In this document: in pieces, positions 39,899 through 51,087 of the stretch
Layout: each line of letters opens with the position of its first letter
How positions within the stretch are numbered: position 1 is the first letter of the stretch
Assembly (NCBI GenBank): GCA_949825065.1
Contig: OX463846.1
Location: forward strand, 13,205,753-13,269,752
Source: Odontocerum albicorne
Taxonomy: Eukaryota > Arthropoda > Insecta > Trichoptera > Odontoceridae
Reading direction: 5' to 3'
DNA length: 64,000 bases
Program-made: the position numbers and the translations under genes
Notes under the pieces: model-generated
The model's input: the letters and a program-made list of their open reading frames with translations, nothing else
Databases searched by the model: none
What the model was told of the DNA's origin: nothing

Positions 39899-40139
39899 GA
39901 TTCTGTGAGTGATTGAAATGCAAGGGTTGAAATATGAATGAAAATATTTTTTTAATGAAAGATAAGGACAGGTTGAAGAATTTTAATATTTAGAAAACAG
40001 GTTTTCGAGAGATTATGAGATAGAGAAAGATATTGAAAAATATGTTGCTGCTGGGAACAAGGTCAACGGCGAACTTAATATTGATTTTATGTAAAAAAAA
40101 TATTTCCTAAATATAAAAAAAATGCAGTGTTCAGTGGTG

Positions 40140-41300
40140 TGCTAGTGCCAACATTAATAACCAAAGAGGTTTTTTTGATGCTTTTAAGGTTGTGTATGGC
40201 CCTAGGAACTGTGGAATCTTGCATATAAAAAGCAAATGTGGGAATATTATGACTGGCGAAGAGGAAATAAGAAACCGCTGGAAGGAATATTATGCTGACC
40301 TGCTAAACCAAAGTCGCCCAGTAGACCTGCGGGTACTTGATGAGATTCCTCAGTACAGCCCATGGCTGGATCTTGATGAGGAGCCAAGCCTTGCTGATGT
40401 CAGAACGGCAATTCAACGTCTGAAAAACCATAAAGCAGCAGGTACTGATGGGGTCCCCTCTGAGGTATTCAAATGTGGCGGAGCACCTGTGGCTGTCGCT
40501 GTTCATGACCTGATGCTTTATATTTGGCAATCAAGAACCATCCCTGATGCCTTCCGTGAATCACGGATTGTAAATATGTATACACAAACGAAAGGGAGAC
40601 AGTTCGGACTGTGGTAGCTACAGAGGGATCGCACTGTTTTCAGTTGTGGGAAATACAATATATTCAGCAGAATTGTCGTGGACAGACTTACCAGGGCTTT
40701 GGACAGGATCACTCCAGAGTCATAGGCTGAGTTTCGTGCATCTCGTAGTACAGTAGACACGATATTTACCATCAGGTAACTGCAGGAGAAATGTCGAGAG
40801 CAGGGCAGGAGTCTGTTTGCCGCTTTTGTCGATTTGACCAAGGCTTTTGATTCAATTAATAGAGATTTATTGTGGAGGATCCTTGGAAAACTTGGTGTCC
40901 CACCGCTTCTGACCCAGCTGCATAGCTGCAACTTGTATGTCTCGCTTGGTGGACTGGAGACGGACGCATTTGATACCAACACTGGCGGCCGCCAGAGATG
41001 CGTCCTGGCTCCAACTCTATTTAATGCATACATGACAGCCTTTATGTTTATCGTTGACAGATGACTTTGTATCAGAGGAATCGATGTGAGATACAGGACT
41101 GATGGGGGACTACATAATCTGCGTAGGTTACATGTTCAAACAAGAGTTGTTCACACATATACTATTATCACGAAGCTGCAATATGCGGATGATTGCGCTC
41201 TTGTTGCGCATTCAGAGGAAGACCTTCGAGAGATCATCAATGTTTATACAGAGGTGTATCAGATGTTTGGCCTGGAAATAAAATTATACTAGACTCCCTA
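40140..41300 (+). pseudogene. LINE reverse transcriptase relic (CR1/I-like, clade unresolved)
   Basis: The relic begins with NNQRGFFDAFKVVYGP near 40156 and then reads EEIRNRWKEYYADLLNQ, an open frame to 40617. KNHKAAGTDGVPSEVFKCGG at 40430-40480 is RT block 1. After a frameshift come MTKAFDSINRDLLWRIL at 40834-40885 with the first catalytic Asp replaced (DLTKAFD context), and RQRCVLAPTLFNAYMTAF near 40990. Then LQYADDCALVAHSEEDL at 41180-41225 keeps the YADD box. At least three frameshifts and a stop after 41061 make it inactive. It ends abruptly after LEIKLY at 41292. Confidence 0.8.
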
Positions 41301-42112
41301 ACAATTACACTAGACTGGACTGGAAAGAAATGTTCTCAATCGCATACGCAAGAACGGGTCTCCCAGCCGCTATACCTGTTGGAAGGGCCTTACCTTTTTT
41401 GAACGGGACTGCTTCGGATGTTGACATATTTTATATTACATGACCAAAAGTAAAAGAAAACTTCCTTCTTAGATTGGGAGCGGTAGAAAGCACTCGTCAA
41501 CTTATTTAAGTGACTTTTGGATATATGTGTGTATGCATGTATGTGCATGAGTACGTATGGGTGTATATGTATGTATATGTATATATTTTTAAATATGTTA
41601 TGTTTGTAATTTCCAACGTAATTGGGCTTAGTCTGTATTGTGAAAATAAATTATGAACTCTTATTCTTTAATCGCAAATATCTTATGTGTATGAATGTGG
41701 AAGAAGCTAATAATGCGTGTCGAGATGGAAAAGAATGGCGCTCTGTGCTCTCTGCCTTCCTGTATGTATGTATTCGTATGTATACATTCTGTATTTAAAA
41801 ATCAACTTATTTCTGATACAAAAACTTTCTTTTACAGTTGTCATGTATTTTACATTCTGGTAAAGCATTGTTAAACTTTGGCTCAATGTTCCGAGGCATC
41901 AAGTTGTATTTGTTGTGATTCTACAATCTTGTTAGTTAGTGTACTATTTAGGCATCAAGGCATCCTGAGCTGGATTCCCCTGCTAGTTTAATATTAGTTT
42001 GCTTTCAAACCTTTTTTTTTAATTACCATAGCTGCTTAAAAATTTTTTGAAGGCGTTGTTGGAGCGTTATACAAGTAAGTCATCAAATTATTGTTAATAG
42101 TAATTTTTCTTT
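41300..42112. other. No recognised content
   Basis: Sequence is AT-rich with TATG-type runs near 41515-41585 and 41755-41790. The end CTCTGTGCTCTCTGCCTTCC near 41737-41760 resembles a LINE A 3' end but is too short to assign. Confidence 0.4.
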
Positions 42113-42247
42113 GAAATTTACGTGATTTGTATGTTTTTGTGGTTACATTGATTTGGCGGGGATGTAACTACACATATAAAGAAATTTACGTGATTTGTAT
42201 GTTTTGTGGTTACATTGATTTGGCGGGGATGTAACTACACATATAAA
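42113..42247 (+). repeat. Tandem duplication of 68 bp
   Basis: 42113-42180 is repeated at 42181-42247 and differs only by one T in a T-run. The near identity indicates a recent duplication. Confidence 0.95.
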
Positions 42248-42479
42248 GAAAAATACATTTTAACCAACCAGAATCATACAGGACCTGAATATGAAGATAT
42301 CGTACTAAGGCATTGTCCATTTGTCATTATCGGGAATGGTATCTGAAACATTTGCGTGGAATACTTAGTATTAATTCATTAAGTCATATATGCTGCTATT
42401 GAAGGGTACGTGACCCAGAACATAATTAATGTGTCTATAAAGTTTAACAAAAATAATTAATAATTAGTGGCCTTTGTCT

Positions 42480-42625
42480 CTCGTTTGTGACATTCCACCC
42501 CGCCAACCCCCGACCCCCAGGAAAAATAACGAGTTAATTATTGCGGCCAATAAATTAACCCTGTTAAGTAGTGATAAGGCTCAGGCCGTGAGTTATAAGT
42601 CGCGTGGGAAATAAAAGAATTGGGT
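42480..42625. other. GC-richer non-coding island
   Basis: Contains CATTCCACCCCGCCAACCCC and ATTGCGGCCAATAAATTAAC and GGCTCAGGCCGTGAGTTATA with no open frame. It may be regulatory; unproven. Confidence 0.2.
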
Positions 42626-42968
42626 TATTTTTGTTATTTATAACGAAAAAATGGCTGATTTTACACGACCTGTTATGTTTGCATGTTTCCTTTGTGGGCC
42701 TATAATATTTCTGTTAATTTCTTTGTGTTTTATGACCAGTGACGGTCACAAAGGGTGTGTATGTATGTGTATTATTATTTATGAATAAATTAACCTTTTA
42801 TGATATGGTTTGTACTTAATATCCCTTAAAACTATTGGTTTAACTATGGTTAGTAATGTAATAGGAAGTTGAACTAATATAATCCATTATAATTGCCTAA
42901 CATCAGATATTATGTGCAGGAAACTTGATAAAGAAAATTAAAATTTATGAATAAACTTATGTCATGTG

Positions 42969-43553
42969 AAAGGAAAAAATAAGTAAAATAAAAAACTTAT
43001 TTTATATTTTTGTGTTCACCACAGGTTTAATTTAGGGTCACAACTAGTTTCGAAGACCACCGTCTTCTTCGTCAGGTGAAAATAAACTAAGTTTCTAAAA
43101 TATATTCTGTACAAGTGTAAATAGCCTAATATTATATAAAAGAAGTGAGGTAGGGGGAGTGAAGTGGGGAGAGACGTAATACAATGGTGAATGGGGCGGG
43201 GAAAAAAATATGTGAAAGTGAATGGGAATCTTTAAGACAGGGGAGGATTTGAGATTGGAAACGTATTAAGCAGAGGGCTTTTATGAAAATTGGTTTGGTT
43301 ATTGATGATATTTAAACATATTTTTTCTCCGCCCCATTCACCATTGTATTGCATCTCTCCCCACTTCACTCCCCCTACCTCACCTCTTTTATATTAGGTT
43401 ATTTACACTTGTACATAGTATATTTTAGCAACTTAGTTTATTTTCACCTGACGGAGAAGACGGTGGTCTTCGAAACTAGTTGTGAACCTAAATTAAACCT
43501 GTGGTGAACACAAAAATATAAAATAAGTTTTTTATTTTACTTATTTTTTCCTT
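42969..43553. mobile_element. Large inverted-repeat element, 585 bp
   Basis: Arms at 42969-43213 and 43316-43553 are reverse complements with few differences. They start with AAAGGAAAAAATAAGTAAAA and include ACTAGTTTCGAAGACCACCG and TAGGGGGAGTGAAGTGGGGA. A loop of about 100 bases separates them. No protein is encoded. It is the largest hairpin-forming element in the window and shares no sequence with the other fold-back family. Confidence 0.85.
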
Positions 43554-43734
43554 TTATGTTAAAAATGGCACCACAAAGTGAAACTATAGTTTTTTCGAAG
43601 ATTCAAGAAATTAAGTCATATGTTTCATTTTATTACGCACAACACATTAATTATTCGAAATTGCATTATTATAGGTATATTTTTTAAGGTATTGTATAAT
43701 GAACATGTTGCGGATCATGTGGTTTTTAATTTGA

Positions 43735-44605
43735 ATTGAGTGGTTGAAATACTTCATTTTGATGACGACTATACGACAATTATCTGACACGTTTGGATAC
43801 CCAAAATTTAGTGTGCTAGCACATCTGAAAAAAATCGGCAAAATTGCGAAGCAGGGCGTATGGATACCGCACGACCTAACGGATGAGACCAAAGCGGCAC
43901 GCAAGCGCATGTGTGAAGATTTAATCGAAAAAGAGACAAACACTCCGTTTTTACCCCATTTAGTGACCGGACACGAAAAGTGGGTGCTATATTCGAACCA
44001 ACGACGTAAACGCCTATGGCTTTCAAAGGGGCAGGTAGCAAAACCGACCCCTTGACTGGGTCTAACTGTAAAAAAGTGGTTTTGAGTGTATGGGGGGATG
44101 CAAAAAGCATAATTTATCACGAAATCATTACTTACGGTAAAACAATTACGAGTGAAGTATACTGTGCTCAACTCGAAAATTTGAGTGCAGTAATAAGGCT
44201 AAAGATACCTGGTTTTTTCAATCGACATTCAATTTTATTGCAACACGACAACGCCCGACCCCCATACATCGAAGATGACTGAAAATAAAATAAAGGAGCT
44301 TGGATGAAAAACCATTCTTCACCCACCATATAGTCCCGACTTAGCCCCTTCAGGTTAACATTTATTTAGATCTATGCAGCTCTATTTAGCTAAAAATCGC
44401 ACTTTAGAAGGGAAAAAAGGCATCGAAGTATATTTTGCATCCAAATCTACAAAATTTTATTTTGAAGGTATTAAAAATTTGTTAAATAGATGGAAAAGGT
44501 TGTGTCTACCGAATGAGAATATATTGTATCGATGTAAAAAAATTTTTTTTTCGATCTTCCTTTTCATTTAAAAAACGACATTTTCGTTCGGACAACTTAT
44601 TATTA
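43735..44605 (+). pseudogene. Mariner transposase, inactive
   Basis: The first open frame (43744-44055) reads TIRQLSDTFGYPKFSVLAHL and KKIGKIAKQGVWIPHDLTD, the second helix-turn-helix and WVPHxL motif. It continues through TGHEKWVLY, where the first catalytic Asp (TGDEKW) has become His. A frameshift near 44030 leads to GSNCKKVVLSVWGDAKSIIY and LLQHDNARPP at 44235-44270, keeping the second Asp. Then PPYSPDLAPSG and a stop follow, where PSDYH has lost the third Asp, and finally FASKSTKFYFEGIKNLLNRW near 44430-44500. TTCGTTCGGACAACTTATT near 44587-44605 looks like a 3' terminal repeat. The first 70 or so residues are missing. Confidence 0.85.
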
Positions 44606-44689
44606 TAGTACAGTTTTAATAGCGTGCAGTCCACGGCCTATAACATAATTTTCTCTTGACCTGCGTATAAACGCAGGGAATTAGGAGTA

Positions 44690-45110
44690 AATGGGTAGCG
44701 ACTTATACCCTGATAAAGACATAAATGGGGTTATTATCAACAGAGTTGATGAATTTAAATATTTGGGTGCCACGGTTCCTGGGTATGAGGATCTTGAAAT
44801 TTAATTGCCTATTAGAATAGACGCTACCAGCAGTGCCTTGAACAAAATAATAAAGCCTTATGGGTTCATTTTGAAGATTAAGTGTTAGTTTTTGGTTATC
44901 CCATCTTGTATGTATTTAAAAAATGAATACCTTAGGATATTGATTTGGTGTGGTTTGAAAACTTGATTAATTTTTGTCGTCGGACGCAGCTGCATCCTAT
45001 AACCACGACAATGAGAGTGAAATGCTGTAGGTGGATAGGTTACATATTGGGGATGCCACCTGGTCCAGAGTTGCATTGTTTTATCGCACGCATATACCTA
45101 GTCGAATTGT
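44690..45110 (+). pseudogene. LINE C-terminal fragment
   Basis: The plus strand reads IINRVDEFKYLGATVPGYED and, after a stop, IRIDATSSALNKIIKPYG, the YLG block that follows the RT domain. Near 44997-45060, TTMRVKCCRWIGYILGMPPG matches the RRLRWLGHVLRMP block. It could be the continuation of the RT relic that stops at 41292, displaced by the insertions between. Confidence 0.6.
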
Positions 45111-45132
45111 GTGCTAATCTTACTTATATTAA

Positions 45133-45300
45133 AAACACTTGAAGACAACACTTTTTTGGAGGCCTTATCAAAATTTATGATTGCATATGAACACTACACA
45201 TACCATACATACACTACACTTAAATCCAAATGTGTTACTGTCACATATCGGAAGATCTTAAAAGATTTCTTTGTTTTCGCCATGAAAGAGTTTTATCTAT
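45133..45300 (+). repeat. Repeat R, 5' portion
   Basis: CACTTGAAGACAACACTTTT, CATACATACACTACACTTAA and AATGTGTTACTGTCACATAT then CGGAAGATCTTAAAAGAT match R copies at 13031 and 52990. It is cut by unrelated sequence near 45300. Confidence 0.6.
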
Positions 45301-45343
45301 TATTTATAGTTAGGGCATTAAAATTGTGAAGGTTTAAAGATAT

Positions 45344-45517
45344 TGTAATTTGTTTTATCAAACACTGTTTATTCCACTTTTTGTAACGGTATAGCCCTAT
45401 CGGTTTCAAGGCTTTTACCTCATCATCTTGTGCTCCCCTGATGATGAAGTGAAAGCCTTGAAACCGGTAGGGTTATACATAAAGTGGAATAAACAGTGTT
45501 TGATAAAACAAATTACA
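45344..45517. mobile_element. Fold-back element, copy 2
   Basis: TGTAATTTGTTTTATCAAAC at the left is exactly complemented at the right end. The arms carry the same CGGTTTCAAGGCTTTTACCT block as copy 1 at 36656. The centre is shorter than copy 1 (TTGTGCTCCCCTGATGATGA). About 30 bases to the left also match the left flank of copy 3, so insertion into a shared repeat or a larger unit is possible. Confidence 0.8.
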
Positions 45518-45519
45518 AA

Positions 45520-46060
45520 GATTTGTATCTTATGTACTTGCAAAGTTTTATACTTTCTTATTTACTTTAATTGTGGAACCATATATGATAATATTATTCG
45601 AAAATAATTTAATCTAGTAAAAAAGACAGATACTAATAGTTTTTTAATAATGTTTTTATTGGCTAACACACTGTATAAAAGTTGAATTCCTTTTCACCAG
45701 GGATCGTTGAAGACTGTCGCAGTGTTGAGAGCGTAATATGCACTTGGAAACCCATTTGAATGCACACTTGGACCGCAATGACTTTAGTAAAGGAACTGAA
45801 TAGGTTCTGTGACCTAAATTTACAATCATATCACCATTCTGAGATGGTAACGATCCCTCTTTATTGTTTCAAGAATTTGCCTACTGTACTACATATTTGA
45901 AAATAATCTGGGAGAATATTGTTAACGAAACGTTTTAAATATATGATAGTTGACATAAGGGAATCTTTGAAGAAATTTTAATATATTATCAATAATTCGT
46001 TCGACACTTAAAATAAATGTGACATAACGTATCACATATAAGGGGCTCTAGATCATATTA
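45520..46060. other. No recognised content
   Basis: AT-rich sequence without supportable features. Confidence 0.5.
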
Positions 46061-46064
46061 TATA

Positions 46065-46190
46065 TAGAGTATATAAATCATACTAGTATCATATATAATA
46101 TAGGGATGCATGTTGGGATATACTAATAACTCTTGATCACATATAAATCATACTAGTATCATATATGGAAATGCATGTTGGGATATACTA
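46065..46190 (+). repeat. Imperfect direct duplication, about 65 bp
   Basis: TATAAATCATACTAGTATCA followed by TATAT and GGGATGCATGTTGGGATATA or a close variant occurs near 46073-46123 and again near 46143-46190, separated by ATAACTCTTGATCAC. Confidence 0.85.
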
Positions 46191-46520
46191 AAAAATACCG
46201 TAAACGAAACACCTGGATCTGCAATATAACAAAGGTAGAAGACGTTATAAAGGTGTGCAAAATAATGAAGTGGCAATGGGCAGGACACGTAGTCAGAATG
46301 TAAGACTTCCGATGGATATCCAAAATAATTCAATGGTACCTAAGAGGCATAAAAAGGCCCAGAAGAAGACTGAAGGTACGCTGGATATATGAAATCAAGA
46401 AGTATGGCAGCATCACATGTCATCAACGAGCAAAAAACCGAACTATTTGGAGTCAACTTGGGGAGACCTTCATCCAGCAGTGGATCGATCCTGGTCGACA
46501 ATGATGATGATGATATAAGG
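46190..46520 (+). pseudogene. RTE 3' end, 5'-truncated, one in-frame stop
   Basis: The plus strand reads TKVEDVIKVCKIMKWQWAGH and VVRM, then a stop, then QWYLRGIKRPRRR, KVRWIYEIKKYGSITC and GETFIQQWIDPGRQ before a stop and an (ATG)n tail at 46498-46515. These are the C-terminal domain and end of an RTE element distinct from the one at 1-2273. A single stop over about 105 codons shows modest age. It lost everything upstream by 5' truncation. Confidence 0.85.
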
Positions 46521-47045
46521 GCTCGAGATATGAATTTTATTTTAATTTTATTTACAATAAATGACAATAAATTTTATAAACACATAATTTGAGGAAAAAT
46601 AAAAGGTAATTTAACGTGGACATATAATTTTAATGGATCTGGGTTTGTTGCCTTTCATTTGTCGTATCCCCAGTAAACTAAGCTTTGGTGTGGACACGAC
46701 AAATGTATCTCACTGAGGAGATATAACATGATAAAATAAATTGATGTTTCTTTCCGATTTTTATTATACAATACCCTATTGCATATCTTCATCAACTCGA
46801 GTGACACTCAATTACGTATGCATACACATATATTACGCGAATCAAACCCCTCACACTTCACCAATTCAGACATACCAAAAAGTTCATCTCATGAAGTGCC
46901 GCACATAATCATCAAAAACACACCACACTTAAGAGTTTACACAGACTTTTTCTAAATGTCATGGGAGCGAAATAGGAATATTACCTTTGGGCAAAATATG
47001 TTCTAACTCTAGGGATGGTGAACTTTTGATCAGTTGCGTCTCTGT
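46520..47045. other. No recognised content
   Basis: AT-rich sequence; a C-rich start near 46840-46930 holds no open frame or repeat that I can name. Confidence 0.4.
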
Positions 47046-47049
47046 TGAG

Positions 47050-47690
47050 TCTCAGTCTCTGTTGAGCATCTTCCCCTCTTCTCGATGATAGTGCCAGAGA
47101 ATGGATTTGAAATGCAAATTGTCTATGTTCAGGACCCGATACTCTCTGCAAAGCTCCACTGTGGGATACCGGGCAGGAACTCTATTAATTATTTTTATAA
47201 TGAATTTTTGGGAAATCTGCAGTAACATATGTGTTTTTGTGTTAAGGTGCTTCCCCCCCCCCCCAAACTGATATACCGTAAGAAAGTGCAGACTGACATA
47301 AGGCGAAATATATACTTTTAAGAATATTTTCACTCAGTACATTTCGAATCATACGGAAAATGTACCCTAGTTTACTGATTTTTGTGCTTAAAGCGTTAAT
47401 ATAAACCTCCCAGCGAAGAAACTGATCAATAAAAACTCTAAGATACTTTATACTATCAACCCTTTCCAAAGAAACACAACTACAATCAGCCAAAGGTGAA
47501 CAAGTGTGCAGTGTTATGTATTTATTTGTAGGTGCTTGAGTTCTTGTAGAGACGCTAAATGTGATGTATTTAGTTTTTTGGGAATTTTGAGTCAATAAAT
47601 TTGAGTCCATCCATTCCTTAACTATACGCAATTCTTCGTTTGCCTTCGAAAATACATCCTTTGCTTATTGTTCCTAAGCTTTACATGATT
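47050..47690 (-). pseudogene. Jockey-like LINE, C-terminal part of RT
   Basis: The minus-strand frame 47631-47242 reads VKEWMDSNLLTQNSQKTKYI, SIKYLRVFIDQFLRWEVYIN and ALCQSALSYGISVWGG. These are the N.L.LN..KT, YLGV.ID..L.W and LSYGI..WGG blocks of jockey/CR1-type LINEs. The frame is lost in a run of ten G (47256-47265). The frame that continues reads LQISQKFIIKIINRVPARYP and TVELCREYRVLNIDNLHF, the expected next segment. Apart from this slip the copy is open over about 200 codons. The catalytic blocks upstream are absent. Confidence 0.75.
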
Positions 47691-47854
47691 GGTCCGAAGC
47701 CTGAAATAATAAGAGGATAGATGGGTTGTAAAAAAACGATTGAAAAACTCTCAATTTGATGTCAGTAATATAACGTCATTCATTCCTGATTTTACTTACC
47801 TCTCCATCATCCCTTCCTTTTCATTAAATTGATGATATCTCACTTTATATGAAA

Positions 47855-48058
47855 AGGAATGTTCGCCTTTGTGGGGTTTATGGACGTATGCTCAAATTTA
47901 TATGTATGTTCATGGATTTCGTGGGGATGGGTAGTCATTTGAATGTTTTTTGCGACCCTTACTTAACTTATTTTTGTCTGATCGCTTGGAAGAGATTACC
48001 GCCTGGCAATGAACCCGTCAGATTGTTTTTGCAATAAAGTGTTCAATAAATAAATAAT
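47855..48058 (+). repeat. Retroelement 3' end with AATAAA-type tail
   Basis: The segment ends in TTTTTGTCTGATCGCTTGGA, AGAGATTACCGCCTGGCAAT and then CAATAAATAAATAAT. The part TGGAAGAGATTACC..TGGCAATGAACCCG resembles the tail of SINE family 1. A related fragment lies at 34535-34600. The clade cannot be named from the 3' end alone. Confidence 0.45.
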
Positions 48059-48154
48059 AGACGATTGAAGAGTTCAGGATACAAACAGCGCAATGTGAGA
48101 GCGATATATCCAGCTATCTAACCGATAAAGTGATCAGATAAAGAAAACAACAGG

Positions 48155-48640
48155 GTGTATTTTATAGGGATGTATCATCACGCAGTGTACCTTGTCGGAG
48201 GCAGAGGGAACAGATCTCTATTTTTTTTTCATCTAAGCACACAACTTTCGCCTCCTCCACATTCATACATCTCGTCATGCACAATCTCCTTTATTTATAT
48301 TTTTTACTTTACCTTTCAAAATCTGGCCCATTTCGTCCAGCCACGTTTTCATCGTTTTACCTCTTCCACGCGCATCTTGCACTGATTTGTATACTCGCTC
48401 AGTCATTATTTCATAATTCATTCTCTCCACATGTCCAAATCATCTTATAGCTCCTTTCTTCATCTTACTTAAAACATCCATTTTATCCATGTATTCATTC
48501 TTGATATCTTCGTTCCGCCTTTTTTCGTACTCGTATATTAACACAACATTTTTTCTTAGAGCACGCATATCCAAAGCATTATTCTTAATTTTATTCTTCT
48601 TTCCCAAATCTAATTTTTATTTCCATGCGTCAAGTGGGGA
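48155..48640 (-). pseudogene. LINE A C-terminal end, minus-strand copy
   Basis: On the minus strand blocks run from the RALRKKC segment near 48560 to the LDEMGQIL.. segment near 48325 and end in CCTCCGACAAGGTACACTGC and GTGATGATACATC near 48165-48190. The same order occurs at 49838-50230 and 51573-52040. Several frameshifts are present. Confidence 0.65.
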
Positions 48641-49590
48641 ACCAACATACTAGTGTGTAGTGTCATTTTGTTATTTTTTTATAAAGTGCAGTTGTTATAT
48701 ACAATACAACTTCTTTAAAAAATACACTTAAGTTATCTACATAAACTTTTTAATACTCGTATTTTACAAATTAAAATAAAACAATTTATCGGTTAATTTT
48801 AAATTTGCTTAAATTCATAAATGAGTCATATAATGCATTCTTCATTAACTTCTTTTTATCAAGATCGCTTTCTGCGAAGTAAACTAATGACATTCTTTCA
48901 TCTTAAGGTAAAGCTGCTCATGGTAAAAAAATCGTTAGGAACTAAATTTAAAACAACTTTTTTCTAGCTCAACTAAACTAAACATACTTAGGAATTGTTA
49001 AGTTGGTTCAAGTATTCTGGGGAATGCCTTATTCAATACAGCAATGGAAACATACACATATTATTTTTCCACTACGAATTATTTCGTCGATCACATTCCA
49101 TAAATTCCTTTTCTCCCATCAAAGAGGTAATAATTGCCACTAAATGTGATAGGTTCCAAACGTACGAGATGATATTGTTAAAAAATATATATCTAAAGAT
49201 AATGTTGAAATAAAGCGTTTATATAAAATTGATTCTTCTGCAATCCAACGAGTGTTATCCGCCATTTGTCTTCTTGTCACGTAGAGGTGAAAAAAATGGC
49301 AAATGTCAAAGCTGGGCGTTATGGCGGCGGGTAGGAAAAAATGAAATGGCCTCCTCTACACATTCAGCCGACGCATTTGCACACAATGGAGAATGAAGTG
49401 AATAGACACCATCTAAAACATATATGGAGTATCATGGTCTCTATAGAACAGGGATGGAAATATATTGATAAATATAGCGATTGTTAATTTGGAACAAGTA
49501 TTGATGAAGTTCACATCCCAAATTAAAAATGACCCCAATGTCCATTTTATTTTGGCTACAAAATAATTTATTTTCTTTAAAAAACATAGT
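48640..49590. other. Mostly unrecognised, with a GC-richer island at 49255-49400
   Basis: The island includes ATCCGCCATTTGTCTTCTTG, GCTGGGCGTTATGGCGGCGG and CCTCCTCTACACATTCAGCC. ATGGCGGC is YY1-like. No exon or element is supportable; the remainder is AT-rich. Confidence 0.25.
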
Positions 49591-49595
49591 CAATT

Positions 49596-49790
49596 CCAGG
49601 AGGCGTGTTGATAAGACGCATGTCTTTCAATCCGGGGATTGTGGGTTCAATTTCTAGATTTTTTTAAAGGTTACAGTATGGTTATCAATTAAGGTGCTTG
49701 TTTAACAAGTTTCTGGTTTTTCGGAATATATTGCCACTTGGTAATAAATCCAAGTAGTACTGAATACAAATAACGCATAATAGAATACTG
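49596..49790 (+). repeat. SINE family 1 copy
   Basis: Head CCAGGAGGCGTGTTGATAAG, B box GGATTGTGGGTTCAATTTC, body AAGGTGCTTGTTTAACA, tail TTGCCACTTGGTAATAAATC. Diverged, but the order is that of the family. Confidence 0.6.
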
Positions 49791-49837
49791 ACACATATAA
49801 ATTAGTAATTATATATAGCATACATATATATCATCGC

Positions 49838-50230
49838 GGTGTGTCCCTTAAGGGTTAGGTAGAGAGCACAGATATCTAATCTCTTTCTATCCAAACACAC
49901 AACTTTCGTCTCCTCCGCACTCATACAACTCGTCATGCACAATCTTATAAAATTCATACTTCTCAATTTATTTATATTCCTTTAAAATCTGGTTCATTTG
50001 ATCCAGCCATGTTTTCCTCGGTTTTCTTCTTCCACACACATCTTGCACTTGTATTCTCGCTTAGTCTTTCTTTGTCACTCATTCTCTTCACATGCGCAAA
50101 CAATCTTATAGCTCCTTTCTCCATCATACTTTAAACATTCATTTTATCCATGTATTCATTTCTGATGTCTTCGATCCGCCTTTTTTTTCATCATACATTG
50201 ACACTCCACATTTTTAGGGCACTATAGCAT
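49838..50230 (-). pseudogene. LINE A C-terminal end, minus-strand copy
   Basis: On the minus strand, RKPRKTWLDQMNQILKE near 50000-50050 matches the GRPRK.W.DQ...ILK block and the end reads TAACCCTTAAGGGACACACC near 49838-49860, the LINE A terminus. The copy is parallel to 48155-48640. Confidence 0.65.
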
Positions 50231-50379
50231 GTGGTATATACATTATATATAATATATTTTCTTGGATCCTACGGTATATCGGAAAAATACACAAAATCAA
50301 ACGAATTTAAAATCACAAAATCAAAAAAATTATGTGATTTATAAGATTTTAAGAAGTTGATCCATTTATGAAATCAGAC

Positions 50380-50610
50380 GATGAAGATAATTTCTTTTAT
50401 TTGAATTGTAAATTATTTGGAGAAAATGAATGATGAAAGAATGACTAAGTGAGAATACAAGTTAGAAGTTCAAGATATATGTGGAAGAGTAGATCGAGGA
50501 AAACGTGGTTGAATTAAATACACCAGATTTTGAAAGAAGGTAAAATAAGAATTGTGAATAATAGAAGATTGTGCATGACGAGGTCTATGGTTCAGAAGAA
50601 GGTGAATTAT
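50380..50610 (+). pseudogene. LINE A C-terminal fragment
   Basis: Plus-strand remnants LEKMNDERMTK near 50425 and the AGAAGATTGTGCATGACGAG phrase near 50565 match LINE A at 51930-51950. It stops where a SINE is inserted at about 50612. Confidence 0.55.
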
Positions 50611-50611
50611 T

Positions 50612-50823
50612 TTATTGTACTGGATTACATTTTTGTTATATACAGTACAACCTGTTGAAGTTGCCGTGTGGCAATCTCTTCAACCAACCAGAAAGATGTT
50701 AAAACCAGAAAGGGAAAACCAAACTAGCATCATATCTAAATATAAAAAAGGTTCCAAAAGGGTTCGAACCCGCAACCCCCGGGCTGGGAGGCAAGCGTCT
50801 AGCCTACTAGGCCACGGATGCCG
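50612..50823 (-). repeat. SINE family 1, full-length, minus strand
   Basis: On the minus strand the head reads GGCATCCGTGGCCTAGTAGG, with GCCCGGGGGTTGCGGGTTC and GAACCC (good B box). The body and the tail GAAGAGATTGCCACACGGCA are followed by GTACTGTATATAAC. The tRNA part is one of the best conserved in the window. It lies at the end of a LINE A fragment. Confidence 0.75.
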
Positions 50824-51087
50824 AAGGAAGAAATTTGTGTACATAGATAGAAAATTATGGAGATTTGTTATCTTTATCTACCCTGTGGGGATGATTTGTA
50901 CATGCGTATGGAATTGTTAAAAAATATTTATTTTTAATAACGATACCAATAACAGTATTTCATGCAGAATAATTATAAAAGTAATAATGCTAATGTAATA
51001 CGTGTATTTTCTTATGATCGTGTATAGGGGATGTTTTTTTTTCTTCCTCATTTTAATAATTTAATCTATTTATTTAACAAGTTACCG

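Noticed and set aside
40518..41033. Minus-strand frame of 171 codons
   Set aside because: Antisense of the plus-strand reverse transcriptase relic.
43647..44171. Minus-strand frame of 174 codons
   Set aside because: Antisense of the mariner transposase, whose plus-strand motifs are clear.
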